Below are positions 36,240-50,673 of a stretch of DNA of 64,000 nt, piece by piece (the first letter of the stretch is position 1; each line of letters starts with the position of its first letter). The DNA lies in NCBI GenBank assembly GCA_963966185.1, contig CAWZYM010000304.1:348090-412089 (forward strand). The letters run 5' to 3'. Source of the DNA: Rhabditoides inermis (lineage: Eukaryota > Nematoda > Chromadorea > Rhabditida > Rhabditidae). Both the position numbers and the translations under genes were made by a program. The notes beneath the pieces were generated by a model. The model was not told the origin of the DNA. It saw nothing but the letters and a program-made list of their open reading frames with translations, and did no database searches.

Positions 36240-38890
36240 GAAAAAAGAGTGAGTGATAGACATTTATCTCTAATCGAAATAATGTGAGAAACGGAAGCAA
36301 AACATATGATAATAACAACAGCACAAATACGAATCGGTCACCGGAAGAATCAAGGGATGGGTAAAGATGAGTGAGATACCGCGCGGCGCAAAGAGAAGTG
36401 TTTTATACCGGATTCCATAGGACAAGGACAGGGGACGGTGCGGACAAAGGACGGTGCATGTGAGCAGGACAAAAGTGACATCGGTGCATAAGAACATAAT
36501 AGGTGTGAAATAGATATATAGTTATAGTTGGTGAATAGTATACAAGTCAAAGTTACTCAAGGCAGTTTTAAAAGCGGAAAGTGATGAGCACCCCACTACA
36601 GTATCCGGGAGCTCATTCCAGACCCGCACTACTCTTACCGCAAAACTACCGTATACCCGCGAGTTGGAGACGGTAGACTTCCTCAGCTGACGCCGATTCG
36701 GTCGTCTCCCGCTCTGGCGCGATGGTGGAAGCAACTGGAGAATAGCACTCAACTCACCAGACTCCATGCCCGCTAGTATCCTAAAACAAAATATAAGATC
36801 GAGTTCGATGCGGCGATACTCAAGACGAGAGACCGCATTCCGAGGATCGCAAGTCTCTCTTCGTATGCCATATCGAAAGCGGGATAACCTAGCTTAAGGA
36901 GAGAGAACTTACTAAACCTATGCAGCACATCTTCGATCTGTGCAATGTCACCCTTTTGGGAAGGGGACCACACGACCGAGGCAAACTCTAGAATGGGGAG
37001 ACAATAGGTATTAAACAAAATAGAATAAGTAGACAGCGAGGGAAATGAACAAGAGGCCGTGATAAGATACGAGATGCGATTTGCCTTCTTAACAATCTTC
37101 GAAATGTGTGCACGTGGGGAGAGATCAGGACTAATTTCTACACCAAGGTCGCTTACCGAATCAGTTACTTTCTGCAGCTCTACACCTGAAAGGAGGAGAG
37201 GGCAATCGTGACGCATTTTGATCTGCAGGTGCCGGCTCTTAGCCGAGGAGACCGACATTTGCCAGATTTCTGACCAGCGGTCAATCTCCCCAACGTCCTG
37301 ACCCAGCACCCATAAATCAATCATAGGATCTACAATAGCGCGACTGACTTTGAGATCATCTGCATACATGAGTGCATCAGACTTCAAGTTGTCAGTAATG
37401 TCGTTGATGAAAATGAGAAAGAGAGGTGGACCAACTACACTACCTTGAGGCACACCAGAGGGACAGGAGAGAGATGAGGAGACAGAGTTACCGTTCTTGA
37501 CGACGAAGGTGCGCGAGGAGAGATAGGAAGAGAACCAAGCAATCAGGTTATTGCAGATACCGTATGCCTTGAGCTTATGCAAAAGTAGTGGGTGGGAAAC
37601 TGAATCGAACGCTTCGGCAAAATCGATATACACTGCATCAACCTGATCGCCATTTGAAATAGAATCACACCAGAGAGATATACAAAGGGATAGTTGGGAT
37701 GTAGTAGAGTGTTTTGGAAGAAACCCAAATTGGCGAGTACAGAAGAGAGATTGGGAGAGAAGATGGGATAGTAACTTATCTTTGATACAATATTCCATGA
37801 GCTTGCAGAAGCCGGAGACGAGGGAAATGGAATGGGGCGGTAGTTGGAGGCGAGCTTGGCGTCCCCCTTCTTGTGGATGGGATTCACCACGGCTTCCCGC
37901 CACGCACTAGGAACGAATTCAGTTATAAGGGACAAATTAAAAAGTTTGACTAGCACTGGAGCAATCGATGGTTCTACTCGTTTTATGAAAAACGTTGGGA
38001 TACCCTCGGGAGTGGAAGCTAGGGTAGATTTTAGATGTTTGAAAGCGCTAAGAACATCGGATAGGGTGAGAAGAAAGGGGGGCATAGTTTTGTTTGTGCG
38101 CGCAGGGAAGGGTGGGGGATTGATTGACGCAGGTGGGGCTGTGTAGACGCTGGCAAAGTATGAGGCGAAAGTGTTTGCAATGATGGATGGGTCAGACGAA
38201 ATAGCACCATTGTCGCATTTTAGAGCACCTACATCCCTAGGGCCGCCCTTCATCTTTCGACCGAAATAGCCAAAAAAGCGCTTACTGTCACCAGAAGTAA
38301 TCACTTTCCTCTCTTTCCACTTTGCGTGTCCGCTGCACGCCTTGGAGTACGCGCGGTGGGCTCGGACAAAAGAGGCGAAGGCCTCCTCCGAGTCGCCTCG
38401 CCTCTCCCACGCCGCGTCTGCCCTCTCGACGTGTGCGGAAACGCTTGTGGACTGAGGGAAGCTAACTGGAACGAAAGATTTAATGCAGCGGGATAGAATT
38501 GAAACAAAACTACAATACGACTGCTCCATACTACTGTTGCTAAAGCTAAATGTTTGATTAGAAATAAAATAGTTTCTATCGTCGTAATTTGCTTTTGTGA
38601 AACACAGAGGGGGGGAGCTGGAGTCGGAGATGAGGGTGCAAGGACTGGAATGGTGAAGGACACGGAGTTGTGATCGCCGGTAAGGCCGAGCGGCCTTCCC
38701 ACACGGGTGCAGACGTCAAAACAGGACAAAACAAGATCGAGGATGTGTGCTCCGCGAGTGGGCTCGTGGACTCGATTATACATAGAGGTGAGATGCTTTT
38801 AGGCCCATCCCATCAGCAAGAGACATCAAGAAACCATACTTTGTGTTCTTTGTTTATATCAACATATAAGGCCAGCGAAACGCAATCGAA
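36240..38890 (-). mobile_element. Decayed non-LTR retrotransposon (LINE) fragment 1
   Basis: Minus-strand pol remnant. Near 38.7 kb is the end of the endonuclease (EPTRGAHILDLVLS, TGDHNSVSF). The reverse transcriptase runs over 38.2-37.0 kb (NPIHKKGD...NYRPI; SGVPQGSVVGPPLFLIFIND; YADDLKV). The C-terminal part carries RVWNELPDTVV, then SSLSAFKTALSNFDL, at 36.55-36.77 kb. At least two frameshifts (about 37.87 and 36.85 kb) break the frame and the 5' end is missing. Jockey/CR1-like by motif order; the clade was not determined. Exact ends are approximate. Confidence 0.85.
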
Positions 38891-38934
38891 AATATAAAAT
38901 TTTGAGGGGATGAATATCATAAATGTGATCTTCG

Positions 38935-40118
38935 ACCTACTATAATAATAATAATAAGTTTATCGCATGTATGTTTGATAGAGTATGCAAGAAATTGCGG
39001 ATGGACACTGGCGAAATATGTGATAATACGATTGTGTGACAAAGTTAAAAATGGTAAAACTAAAACAAAATGAGGTACTACTGCGCCTTGTTCAAGGGTA
39101 CCGGCAGAGTGATGGTCACATATAATACACGTTGAAATTGAAAGAGACACAAGAAGTGCAGGTGGGACGACGTGCGAGAGACGCCCTGACTCTCCAGTCA
39201 TGATGCACGAATCCGAGACGACGGGAAACCGCTAGAACTAGCCCTGACGAGCTCTCTAAACCGCCCCGCATCCCTCACTCCCACGACTTCAGATGAAAGG
39301 CTATTCCAGAAACTATGTGCTCTATGAATGCTCGTGAGTAGTCTGTTCGCTGGATCAAAACAAGGGACAATGCGCAAACTGTGTGAGTGTCTGGAGGATG
39401 TTGGAATTACATTGAATACACCATCAGATTCAAAAGGCAAAACTCGGTGAGTGACTTTGTATATGAACGTGACGTCATTGATGAAACGACGGGACTCGAG
39501 AGTTTCAAGTCCCAGCAGGCGGAGACGCTCAGAGTATCCAAGAGATAGGTGAATCGTTGGCAAATGCGACGGGTAAAATACCTTTGCACGCCTTCAAGCA
39601 GATTCACCAAACGCACGCTAGTTGGGTTCCACAACTCAGTACAATATTCCAACTTGCATCGGAAATATGTAACATATGCTCTCATTAAGACAGTGAGATT
39701 TCGCGTGTGATATGCCCTCAGAAAGTTATTGATCGACCACAGGGCGTTGTTTGCTATACGAGAGATATGAGTGTCAAAGCCAAGACTGTCAGAGATCCAT
39801 ACACCTAAGTCTTTCACGCAGACAGTGGCTTCGAGAGGTGTGCCGCCAGCACAATACACAAAACGCGGATTTCTTTTACCCAAGTGAAGAATGTACGTTT
39901 TAGAGGTTGAAATGGTGAGTCCCCACTTGCGCGACCAATTGTTAACCGCGTCTACTGCTGCCTGGAAGGCGGAGTGCGCCGACACATCAGACGGGTCAAA
40001 CGAGAAATAGACCTTGAGGTCATCCGCATACAACACGCAGTGCATACCAGTTGGAAGTGATCTCACTATGTCGTTTATATAGATGTTAAACAAGAGAGAG
40101 AGAGAGAGAGCTAACAAA
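38935..40118 (-). mobile_element. 5'-truncated LINE fragment 2
   Basis: Starts in the middle of the reverse transcriptase (LFNIYINDIVRSLPTG, LYADDLKVYFSF). It continues through the thumb and C-terminal parts (RVLPFESDGVF, SIHRAHSFWNSLSSEVVGV), with a frameshift near 39.5 kb. It ends in a short (TTA)n tail at about 38940-38958, typical of CR1/L2-like LINE 3' ends. It lies head-to-tail with fragment 1 and differs clearly from it in sequence, so the two are separate insertions. Confidence 0.82.
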
Positions 40119-40195
40119 GCGGATTCGGAAAAATGACTATAGTTTTTTTTTTGAGAAATGTGAACGTATTTCAGAGAAAGAACTCTTATTCATCA

Positions 40196-40330
40196 ATGGA
40201 CTCGTTAGATTTCGTTTGGTCCCTGACATTTCTTCTTCTTTTCCCCGCGGCGTGCGGTCGGGTGTTCATTTTGCCCCACCGCCACCGAATGTTCGGTCAT
40301 CGACAAGAATCCTTCCCGAGTAACCAGTGA
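40196..40330 (+). CDS. Possible small secreted peptide
   Basis: 44-aa ORF with a strong signal peptide (DSLDFVWSLTFLLLFPAACG) and a short His/Arg-rich remainder (RVFILPHRHRMFGHRQ). A TTTCAG acceptor-like site lies just upstream (about 40168-40173) and poly(A)-like AATAAA near 40610. It could continue by splicing into 40340-40440. No family is recognised and it sits in a repeat island, so it may be chance. Confidence 0.28.
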   Translation: MDSLDFVWSLTFLLLFPAACGRVFILPHRHRMFGHRQESFPSNQ

Positions 40331-40726
40331 GGCGGCGGGAAGTACCCTCATGTGGAAGCAGCTATGGCGCGAGGAGATACTGATTGGCATGGAAGCAAAG
40401 GAAAACCCGGAGCTCTACACGTCAAGAATGGTACTCTAATGGTCCAGGAATGATTATCGATCAAGTATCGTCTTTCCACCACTAACCTTGTCAGCCGACC
40501 TGTCTTTCCCCGGCGTTAGCCTATTATGTATCTAGCATCTTAGGCACTACTGTATGTTTCATATCATTATGATTATGATTGTGTTGTCATATTCAGATAT
40601 AACGATTCCGAATAAACGATTGATTGATTGATTGATTGATAGATTTCGTTGTTGGGTTTCAGGATATCATTGATCATTGCAACGTGATTAACTATTTCCT
40701 CTAATTTTCATACACTAAAAAGTGTA

Positions 40727-41096
40727 GGGCCGGGTTGGCCAAGTGGATAGCGTCGCAGCTTGCTAAGCGTACGGTCGATGGTTCGATTCCCCTCGCGGGC
40801 AATTGTTCTGCCGAGTTACACTACCTCCCGGTGGGGCGCGTGAACCCACTCTCACCCTCCGAGAGCCCTACCATCGGCGGCGGCAGTCTTTCAAAATCTT
40901 CTACCACGCCTCGCATTCGGAACTGGTCACTTCGCGATGTTCACGCCCATCTACCATGAACAGTCAGGACTCGCGCCGCACTGTTCCAGCCAAGGAACCC
41001 CAATACCCCACTGTAGGATTGTGTGTGCTTCCAGATAACACATCATGCTAACATTGTATGTACATGTCGGAATCAGGCTGATAAACAAACAAACAA
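40727..41096 (+). mobile_element. tRNA-derived SINE with target duplication
   Basis: About 370 bp. The head is tRNA-like with pol III box A (TGGCCAAGTGG) and box B (GGTTCGATTCC); the anticodon-loop region TTGCTAA suggests a tRNA-Ser-type ancestor. A unique body of about 280 bp follows, then an (AAAC)n tail. It is flanked by a 13-bp exact direct repeat ACTAAAAAGTGTA (40714-40726 and 41097-41109), the expected result of LINE-driven insertion. The body contains no protein signal. Confidence 0.85.
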
Positions 41097-41296
41097 ACTA
41101 AAAAGTGTATTTTGCAAAATCTGCTGTCGAAAACCGCTTTGGAGAGACTCACAACAAACTTTTTCAAAATGTTGCAAGCTTATTGGATAGCATAGCACAC
41201 TGAAAGCACTCACTGAACGAGAGCAAGCATTCTATCTTCGAAGATTGTAACACTGTTCAGCGGTGTAAGAACGCAGACAGATGACTTATCTTCGCA

Positions 41297-41372
41297 TTAT
41301 ACCTTGCGGGATTCGAACCCGCGACCCTTCGCCTGGCGAGCGCGCACGCTATCCATTACACTACGTGTCGTT
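41297..41372 (-). pseudogene. tRNA-like relic
   Basis: The minus strand has a good box A (TAGTGTAATGG), box B (GGTTCGAATCC) and a perfect T stem, with GCC in the anticodon position. The acceptor halves do not pair and the anticodon stem is broken. This is a tRNA pseudogene or the orphan head of a tRNA-derived repeat, not a working tRNA. Confidence 0.5.
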
Positions 41373-41553
41373 GAGTGCGTTCTCGCAAAATAGACACATG
41401 AAAGGACGCTGTAGGGAAATTTCGTGTTTATTATAGGTTGCAATAATCAAGATACGAGTTTCACATCGTACAGGTATACAATGATATTGGAAGCAAATCG
41501 AGCGATGATGGCGTATTGAATGAGTAGTGTGGCCGCTGCAAGGAGGGTGAGCA

Positions 41554-42841
41554 TTAAAAGAAAGGGAGCGCGGCAGCGACGGAGAGTGCGGCTGCCACTA
41601 GCGACAGCGAGCCAACCGCTGCCGGGTTGCACCGATCCTTATCGTTACACGTGCACTGGTTCACCCTGGAATATGTAAGTGTAATGGAAACAAAGTCACG
41701 GATATTGATTGTGCGGCACACCTGTAGCTCAGTGTGAGATCCCTCTTTGTGCGCATACCGAAGGAACGCACAACGTTGCTCGTATCCATCCTGTAATCAT
41801 GAATTCATATAATTGAAAGAGAGAAAAAACGTACCATGAACAGACGCTACCCTTCATGGGCAGGGGTGTGATAGTGGCACATCCACGATCCTCATACTCG
41901 ATTCCTCCGATCTTTCCCTGCGTGTAAGTGCAGTATGCCCCATTGCACTTGTCCCTCTGTATAAGAATTGTTATATTAGAAGAGGAAGGAACGTACTCGC
42001 CTTGCTCTCGTCGCACCCTCCGTTTTTGTCGTACTCGACACACTTGTAGCATTCCCTCGTCGCTAAGTGGTTACCCAAATTAGTTAGAGGGGTATATGAG
42101 TGTACCTACCATTGGTATTCGGACTGCACACAATATTCGCGTTACTGTCCGTCACAGCTTTCATGAAAGCTTTCGGCTCATCGTAGATGTTGGGGATGTT
42201 CTGCATTTTTGAGGTGATGTGAGAGGGAGGGAGGAAGAGAGAGAGAGAGAGCCTACCTTAACCTTGACGGCTGGGATGGTCAACTTGTCATTATAGAAAA
42301 CGTATGCAGCGTCCTCACCCGGAACGGCTACTCCGGTGATTCGAAAAGCGAACTGGAAACACACATATTGCTCGATACGATAATACGGCGATAGAGAATA
42401 GAGAAAGGAAGAAACAGTCACAGGGACTCACGACAGCGGACTTGTTGACGTTCTCGTAGTTGGCGACCATGTCAGCCTGGCTCTCACCATAGACGCAAGA
42501 GGGCGTCGCTTCCGTCGGCTTCAGCTCGTTCCACACAAACGTCTCGTCGTAGCAGCCCTTGACCGTCTCGTACGTGCCTCCGTTCGGGATCAACAACTCG
42601 AAGCAGTTGTTGTTGCAGTCTTTCTCGAGAGATGATTCGCCGCGCAGACAGCTGAACCACGGTGAATTGAATTTGTAGTAGGGCGGATAAGTTACTCTTC
42701 TGTGAAAAGCAGGTCGTTGGGTCGCTTGGGAAGCCCGGTGAGCTGCCAGTTGCTGGCCAGTCCGAGACTCGCGCAGTACCGACAGCCGCCCGCCGCGAAT
42801 GCGACTGGCAGAAGAAACAAAGACACGAGCAGTACGCGCAT
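41554..42841 (-). CDS. Ly6/uPAR-type GPI-anchored cell-surface protein
   Basis: Eight exons (listed from the 3' end): 41554-41665, 41722-41790, 41835-41956, 41997-42062 (donor uncertain), 42110-42200, 42257-42352, 42432-42651, 42696-42841, about 305 aa. A signal peptide (MRVLLVSLFLLPVAFAAGG) is followed by an N-terminal Cys-rich region (CRYC, CNNNC, GCYDETF). A second three-finger-like region runs CYKCVEYDKNGGC to NQCTCNDKDRCN, the classic Ly6 CC...CN ending. The C-terminus AAVGSLSLVAAALSVAAALP is a hydrophobic GPI-type signal followed directly by the stop. The 42.0-kb junction is either a GC-AG intron (GCGAGT) or a weak GT donor; both stay in frame. Ligand unknown. Confidence 0.78.
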
Positions 42842-43642
42842 ACTGAAAACAGCGAAACCAGTCAGCCTATACACCCAGAGAAGGCAGGAGAATAGCTGAG
42901 AGTGAACTTGCCGTGTATGCCTTTCCCATCCTCAAACACGGCGCTTATATAGGTGGTTGTAAATATTTACGGGCGGGCGGCTTTTGGGAGTGAAAGGAGG
43001 AGGAGGGGTGAGTCGACAGGTGCCACACTCACCATCCACTCAGAACAAACACATGCTATCACTTGATTCACTTGATGGCCCTGAGATAGGAAAGTGAGAG
43101 GAAGAAGGAGAGAGAGAGATTTGGTCTGAGTGGGCGATCGTTATGGTATGGTTCCTCTACCAACGTTTGTTATATGATTAGGCTTATTTCAATACCCAGG
43201 TAATATGTGATGAAATGAGTTATAACATGCAACGAGATATCATAGCATGCATTCATTTGCATAGGCCTGAATGTTCGAATAGTGTGTACGTGCATTATCA
43301 TACAGAGTTGACGAGAGTGAACGATTGAACAAGAAGATATGAAATTGATCTTACTGAACATTCTTATGCTGATTGAATATGAAATAATCATAAAAAATAT
43401 TATCATATATACATTTTTTATTATCATATATACATTTGAACTCTACTATTCCCCATTATTTCCAGACCCAACATGTTCTCTGACTCACTTTGTCTCACAC
43501 TTCTCTCCTCTCCCTCCCTTCGATCTTCTCTCCCTCTCTCCCTCTTTCCCTCTCTCTCTCTCTCTCTCTCGTGGATACGATTACGACCGACCATTCCGGT
43601 GTTCATATCACAAACCAAACACAGGACGGATTGCACAAGTCG

Positions 43643-43722
43643 ATGTCAAAATCTGAAAATTGTGAAATAGAATGAGTGGGATGTGAAAATCTGAAAATTG
43701 TGAAATAGAATGAGTGGGGTTT
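43643..43722. repeat. Tandem duplication, about 38-bp unit
   Basis: The segment containing AAAATCTGAAAATTGTGAAA followed by TAGAATGAGTGGG occurs twice in direct succession. Confidence 0.85.
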
Positions 43723-43816
43723 TGAAGGAAATGCACGGAGTGATGAAATGAAACAGCCATCTGTACCAGTTCATCTGTACCACGTCAAAAATGGTTGTAA
43801 AAGAGTTTTTTTTCTC

Positions 43817-43869
43817 GATGCAAATTCCCATGGTCTCATTTCATGCAAATTCCCATGGTCTCATTTCAG
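43817..43869. repeat. Tandem duplication, about 25-bp unit
   Basis: GCAAATTCCCATGGTCTCAT followed by TTCA occurs twice back to back. Confidence 0.9.
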
Positions 43870-44025
43870 CGTCACTTAGGGACAGTGCGTTTTCCACACG
43901 GATTCCGTGATCGATCGAACAAACGAATAAAAATGTAATACTTTATCATGATTTATGTATCAACGTAAATATCGAGAGAAATATTTCATCCGGGTACATA
44001 CATAGACTGGGAAGTCAGTGGATGT

Positions 44026-44911
44026 CTAGAGCTCGGCAGCCTTCTTCTTCCACTCGGAGAGAGCGACGCGAGGAGGCTTGCCCTATAAGACCCATTAGTT
44101 TCATCTCTATCCCTCTCCCTCCCTCCCTCCATTCTCTTTTCATACCTGCACATCGGGTCGTCCCTGGGCTGTGATCACCTCTCCGTTCGCCGCAATGACA
44201 ACAAGGGCGGGGATGCCCGACACTCCGTACTTGGAGGCCAGCTGCCTAAAACAAAACACAAACATGCTTTCGTAGATGTTCGATGGATGTTGAGAATGAG
44301 ATCACCGAATCATTTCATCAGTGTATGTTCAAGCACTCTACTGAATGTGTTATCGACCCTGAACACAACCGATCGCATTCCAACAATAGTCTTGTCGTCG
44401 CCACCCACTTGATGAGGTCGCTTCCGAAGGGCACGTGGAGCCAGTCTCCGTGCGCCTCGTCCAGGTACGTCTTCAGATCCTCCTGGCTGCGGTCGAACGA
44501 CACGAACACAACCTCGAACTCGCCAGAGTCCTCCAGCTCACCGTGGAAATCCTGCAAAACATCACACCTATATTGAATAGAATGAATACGCAACCAGTGG
44601 GACAATCTGTTCCTTCAATCAACCCCACAATATACAATGTATGATAATCGTGTCTTGTTTGTATACCTTGAGGACAGGAGTGAACATGCGGCACGGGGGG
44701 CACCAGTGAGCCGAGAAATACAGCGCCACGATCTTGTCCTGAAAAGGATCCTCTTCAATGAACTATCAACAGTGTGCAATATATGAGATTTAGAGAAGCT
44801 ACTAGTATCTAAACGTCAACGTATGTCGTGCCTCACCTTGAGGGCCTCTCCTCCGTTCACATCCTCCAGCTTGGCATTCTTCAGCGTAGCGTTAGCGAAC
44901 AGCTCGGACAT
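44026..44911 (-). CDS. Nucleoredoxin/tryparedoxin-like thioredoxin-fold protein
   Basis: Exons (listed from the 3' end) 44026-44082, 44146-44245, 44409-44551, 44667-44738, 44837-44911 give 148 aa in frame. Single thioredoxin-like domain: [18 protein letters not shown] contains the redox motif WCPPC, followed by [19 protein letters not shown] and the cis-Pro region [11 protein letters not shown]. The WCPPC motif and the FVSFDRS strand are those of nucleoredoxin and tryparedoxin rather than classical thioredoxin (WCGPC). Role: thiol-disulfide oxidoreductase; the substrate cannot be told. No signal peptide, so probably cytosolic or nuclear. Confidence 0.92.
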
Positions 44912-46455
44912 TCTATAAAACACTTCCAGTGACAAACATTAGAAAGTCACATCATACAACTGCAAGACAAGTGGAAACTGTACAGCGCACTGCCAATCCA
45001 CATACCCCATGATTGCCGGAGAGGTGCTTTTTCAGCGGATAGGAGCGATAAGGAATAAAACTGAGCGCACGCGGCGGGAGCAAGCAGTACACTGCCATTT
45101 CTAGTCGCGCCCACATCGGGAAAGACAATACGCGAAACTAGGGTTACTCAACAAACATGACTAGATATTAAAATGATGTTTCACAGTGGAAAGCGCACTT
45201 GAGTAATCAAATCGAAGGCGAAGGGTGTTTCGGGCGAGAACCACCCATAACGCAAGATCGGGTTGCATGCAACGCAACCCAATTGGCCAGCCCCAAAAAG
45301 CACGGACCGGACAAGGGAGATAAAGTTGTTACGATGATGATTATCAATGACATCAGTGGTACTAAATAATCAATCAAAGAATACATAGAGAGGGTGGTTC
45401 GCTCTTTTGTAGCGAGCACGTGTGATTCATTCTGTTCAACAACGGGACGGAGCGGAGAGTCATTCTCTATTTTCCCCGTGATCGAATTTCGCAACCACCG
45501 CCGACTCGACTGTGATAAATAAATCGAGGCTGACAAACAGATATCACATCATGACATTACATAAATGTCAAATCGATAGCATTATCAACAATGACAATTG
45601 TGCAACCATGGTTAGAAAATTGCCAACAAAACCACCCGCCCTCGTCGCTCGCTCGCCCAGTCAACAAACAACAACCTCCACCGATCAATAACCACTCACT
45701 CTCCCTTATCACGATAACAACATATGCACCTTCATACGTTAAGCAGTTATTCAGTTGAAAATATTTGACCAAATTTTTTTGGCGCCAAGTCGGCTCTGGC
45801 CAATGACGATCGAGAAGAGCATTCGAGAAGGTCAAATTTTTTGGTCAAAAATTTTAACTGAATAACTGCTTTAGGGCAACTGCAGACTCAGAGATTGATT
45901 TGGTAGTTGCGAAATAAGTAGAAGCCGAGACTTTGAGGTAGAAGTGTGGTCGTTCGTGACGGGACGCGGACCGGTATGTCTGGTCTGGTCTGCCCACCCC
46001 CGATCGATACCCTTTTATCTCGCGCAGTTCCAACAACCACACCTTCTCCCGAGATATCACAAAGGCTCACACAACTTGTACGTATCCACAACGAAAACAT
46101 GCAATTGGGTTTTCGACCATTTATTCCAGCCGGCATTACACAAATGGCGGGAGATTCAAATTCTCAGGTCTCGCATGGAACAGTAATCCCCACCGCACAT
46201 GTACAAAATATACAGCATATATACACGATTGGTGAGATAAGAGAAAGAATGTGTACAAATTAGAAAGATGAGAGTGAACTGCTATTTACACACGAGAGTG
46301 TGAGAGGGCTACCTAGACACGTTGACTGAGGAAACACACCTACACGACTCTTTTTAGGTGGGATTTTCTCATGTTTTGAGCGCTGATTGCTGACAGCGGA
46401 AAAAGAGCTGGCATCGCCTGAGACACACAGGGGGCGGAGCTAGAGGGGGCGGCGC
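44912..46455. other. Intergenic region with a MITE
   Basis: Contains a MITE-like element (45742-45870). Short open frames on both strands lack splice or homology support. Confidence 0.5.
45742..45870. mobile_element. MITE-like element with TTA duplication
   Basis: 129 bp with inverted termini AGCAGTTATTCAGTT on the left and AACTGAATAACTGCT on the right. The arms continue imperfectly for about 40 bp (TTTGACCAAA versus TTTGGTCAAA). It is flanked by TTA on both sides (45739-45741 and 45871-45873). A 3-bp TWA duplication is the mark of PIF/Harbinger elements, so a non-autonomous Harbinger-type MITE is likely. Confidence 0.72.
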
Positions 46456-49383
<2,928 letters not shown>

Positions 49384-50250
49384 TCAGTACCTCCTACGTC
49401 CATCCCTAATGAGACCGACAGTGGAACGGCCCTTTCTCTCACATGCATCCAACATGTTGTAGATACGCGACGGCACCCAATCCCTCCTGTCCACACTCCT
49501 GCTCCTCTCCCTGCTCCGCCTGCGTCGCTCCGCACTCCTGCTCCTCTCCCGCCCACCTCTACTGCCACTCTCCCGGCTCCTTCTCCCATCACGGCTCCTG
49601 CTCCTGCTCCGCTCCTCCCTGCTCTCTCCACGGGGCTTCCAAGTGACATTGTACACCACCTCGTGCATGTTTCCGTTTGCGTCGCGCTCCATCATAACCT
49701 ATACACAAACATGGCAATGATTTCATTCGATCTGCAACCTCACAATCCGTTTTCCTCCTCCACTGTGGTTGTTGTTGTTGTGTCCGTTCCGTCCTCCCCT
49801 GCCGGTCCTCCCACCCTCTCGCTTCTGCTTCGAAGGAAACGTCCTTCTCGAACCAGGCGGGCGCACGGGAAACCTGAATCCACTTTGTCTATAAATTTAT
49901 TCTCGCAATAAGTTGCATGCGGTGGGGTAGATCAGAGGAGAGTCAGCTCTCGGCAATAGCGCGCGAAACAAGAGAGGCAGACGATTATGGCACCGTATTT
50001 CGAACTGCAAGAGAAGTAGATCGAAAACTATCACTCTGGCGCAGGCTATATCTAGACGTTGACAGAATGCTCACCCAGTGTAGAGAGTCCTAGGCACGGC
50101 CCGCGTCTCCGCCGCTTCCGCCATGTATCCGTACTTCACTTCGAACGGGACTTCGATCGGAGTCTCGTCCTCGTTGAAAGGGGCGTGGCTGACGGGGGCG
50201 GGACTGCGCGAGTTGGAGGGAGTGGGCGACTGGCCGCCGGGACTGGCCAT
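49384..50250 (-). CDS. Small arginine/serine-rich (RS) protein, orphan
   Basis: Exons (listed from the 3' end) 49384-49698, 49744-49873 and 50075-50250 give 206 aa in frame. The N-terminus is Ser/Pro-rich (MASPGGQSPTPSNSRSPAP) and followed by EVPFEVKYGYMAEAAETRA. Next comes a Gly/Arg/Asn-rich patch (GGRTGRGGRNGHNNNNHSGG), then DANGNMHEVVYNVTWKP. After that is an RS region (SRSRSRDGRRSRESGSRGG...ERSRSVDRR). The end is DWVPSRIYNMLDACERKG. The RS domain suggests nuclear speckle localisation and SR-kinase phosphorylation, but no RRM or other fold is visible. No family recognised. Upstream ATGs exist on the strand, but the chosen one opens the conserved-looking part. Confidence 0.65.
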
Positions 50251-50673
50251 CGCTGCGACGGCAACTGCCTCACGCAGACAATGCCGGATGCTCACGCAAA
50301 CTGCAGCATAATGAGAGGGGCGGTACCGCAAGTGCAACAGGATGTCACTCCCGCCGCAGACAACCGGAAGCGGGTAGATCGGTATTAGATATTTCAACAG
50401 TTACAAACTGGTGGGAACACGATCAACTCACAACAATAACTTTCTATCACAAAATTTATATACAACGTGTATAATGGGGCGACATAAACGTACACTTATG
50501 ACATGAGAGAAGAAGAAGACTCTAATATAGACTACTATAGCAAATCTGATAAATCTAACTTTCATATGAGAAAAAAAACAATACATTTCGTACTAAACCG
50601 CGTACAATTTACCAAACCTGATACTGTAATCTGAAAAAGCAACAAACGTTAGCGAATGAATCTAGAGAGAAGA

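Larger units (their letters stand above)
42842..44025. other. Intergenic region with simple repeats
   Basis: AT-rich stretch (43160-43440), a CT-rich block (43490-43570) and two small tandem duplications (listed separately). I see no gene. Confidence 0.5.

Noticed and set aside
41297..41372. Working tRNA on the minus strand
   Set aside because: The T arm is perfect but the acceptor halves do not pair and the anticodon stem is broken; kept only as a relic.
41447..41632. Minus frame with a hydrophobic tail LLMLTLLAAATLLIQ
   Set aside because: The Ly6 frame through NQCTCNDKDRCN reaches its own stop at 41554; the other frame would lose the GPI signal and cysteine pattern.
45207..45536. 109-aa minus frame with a hydrophobic stretch
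   Set aside because: No splice context, no family signal, AT-rich intergenic DNA.
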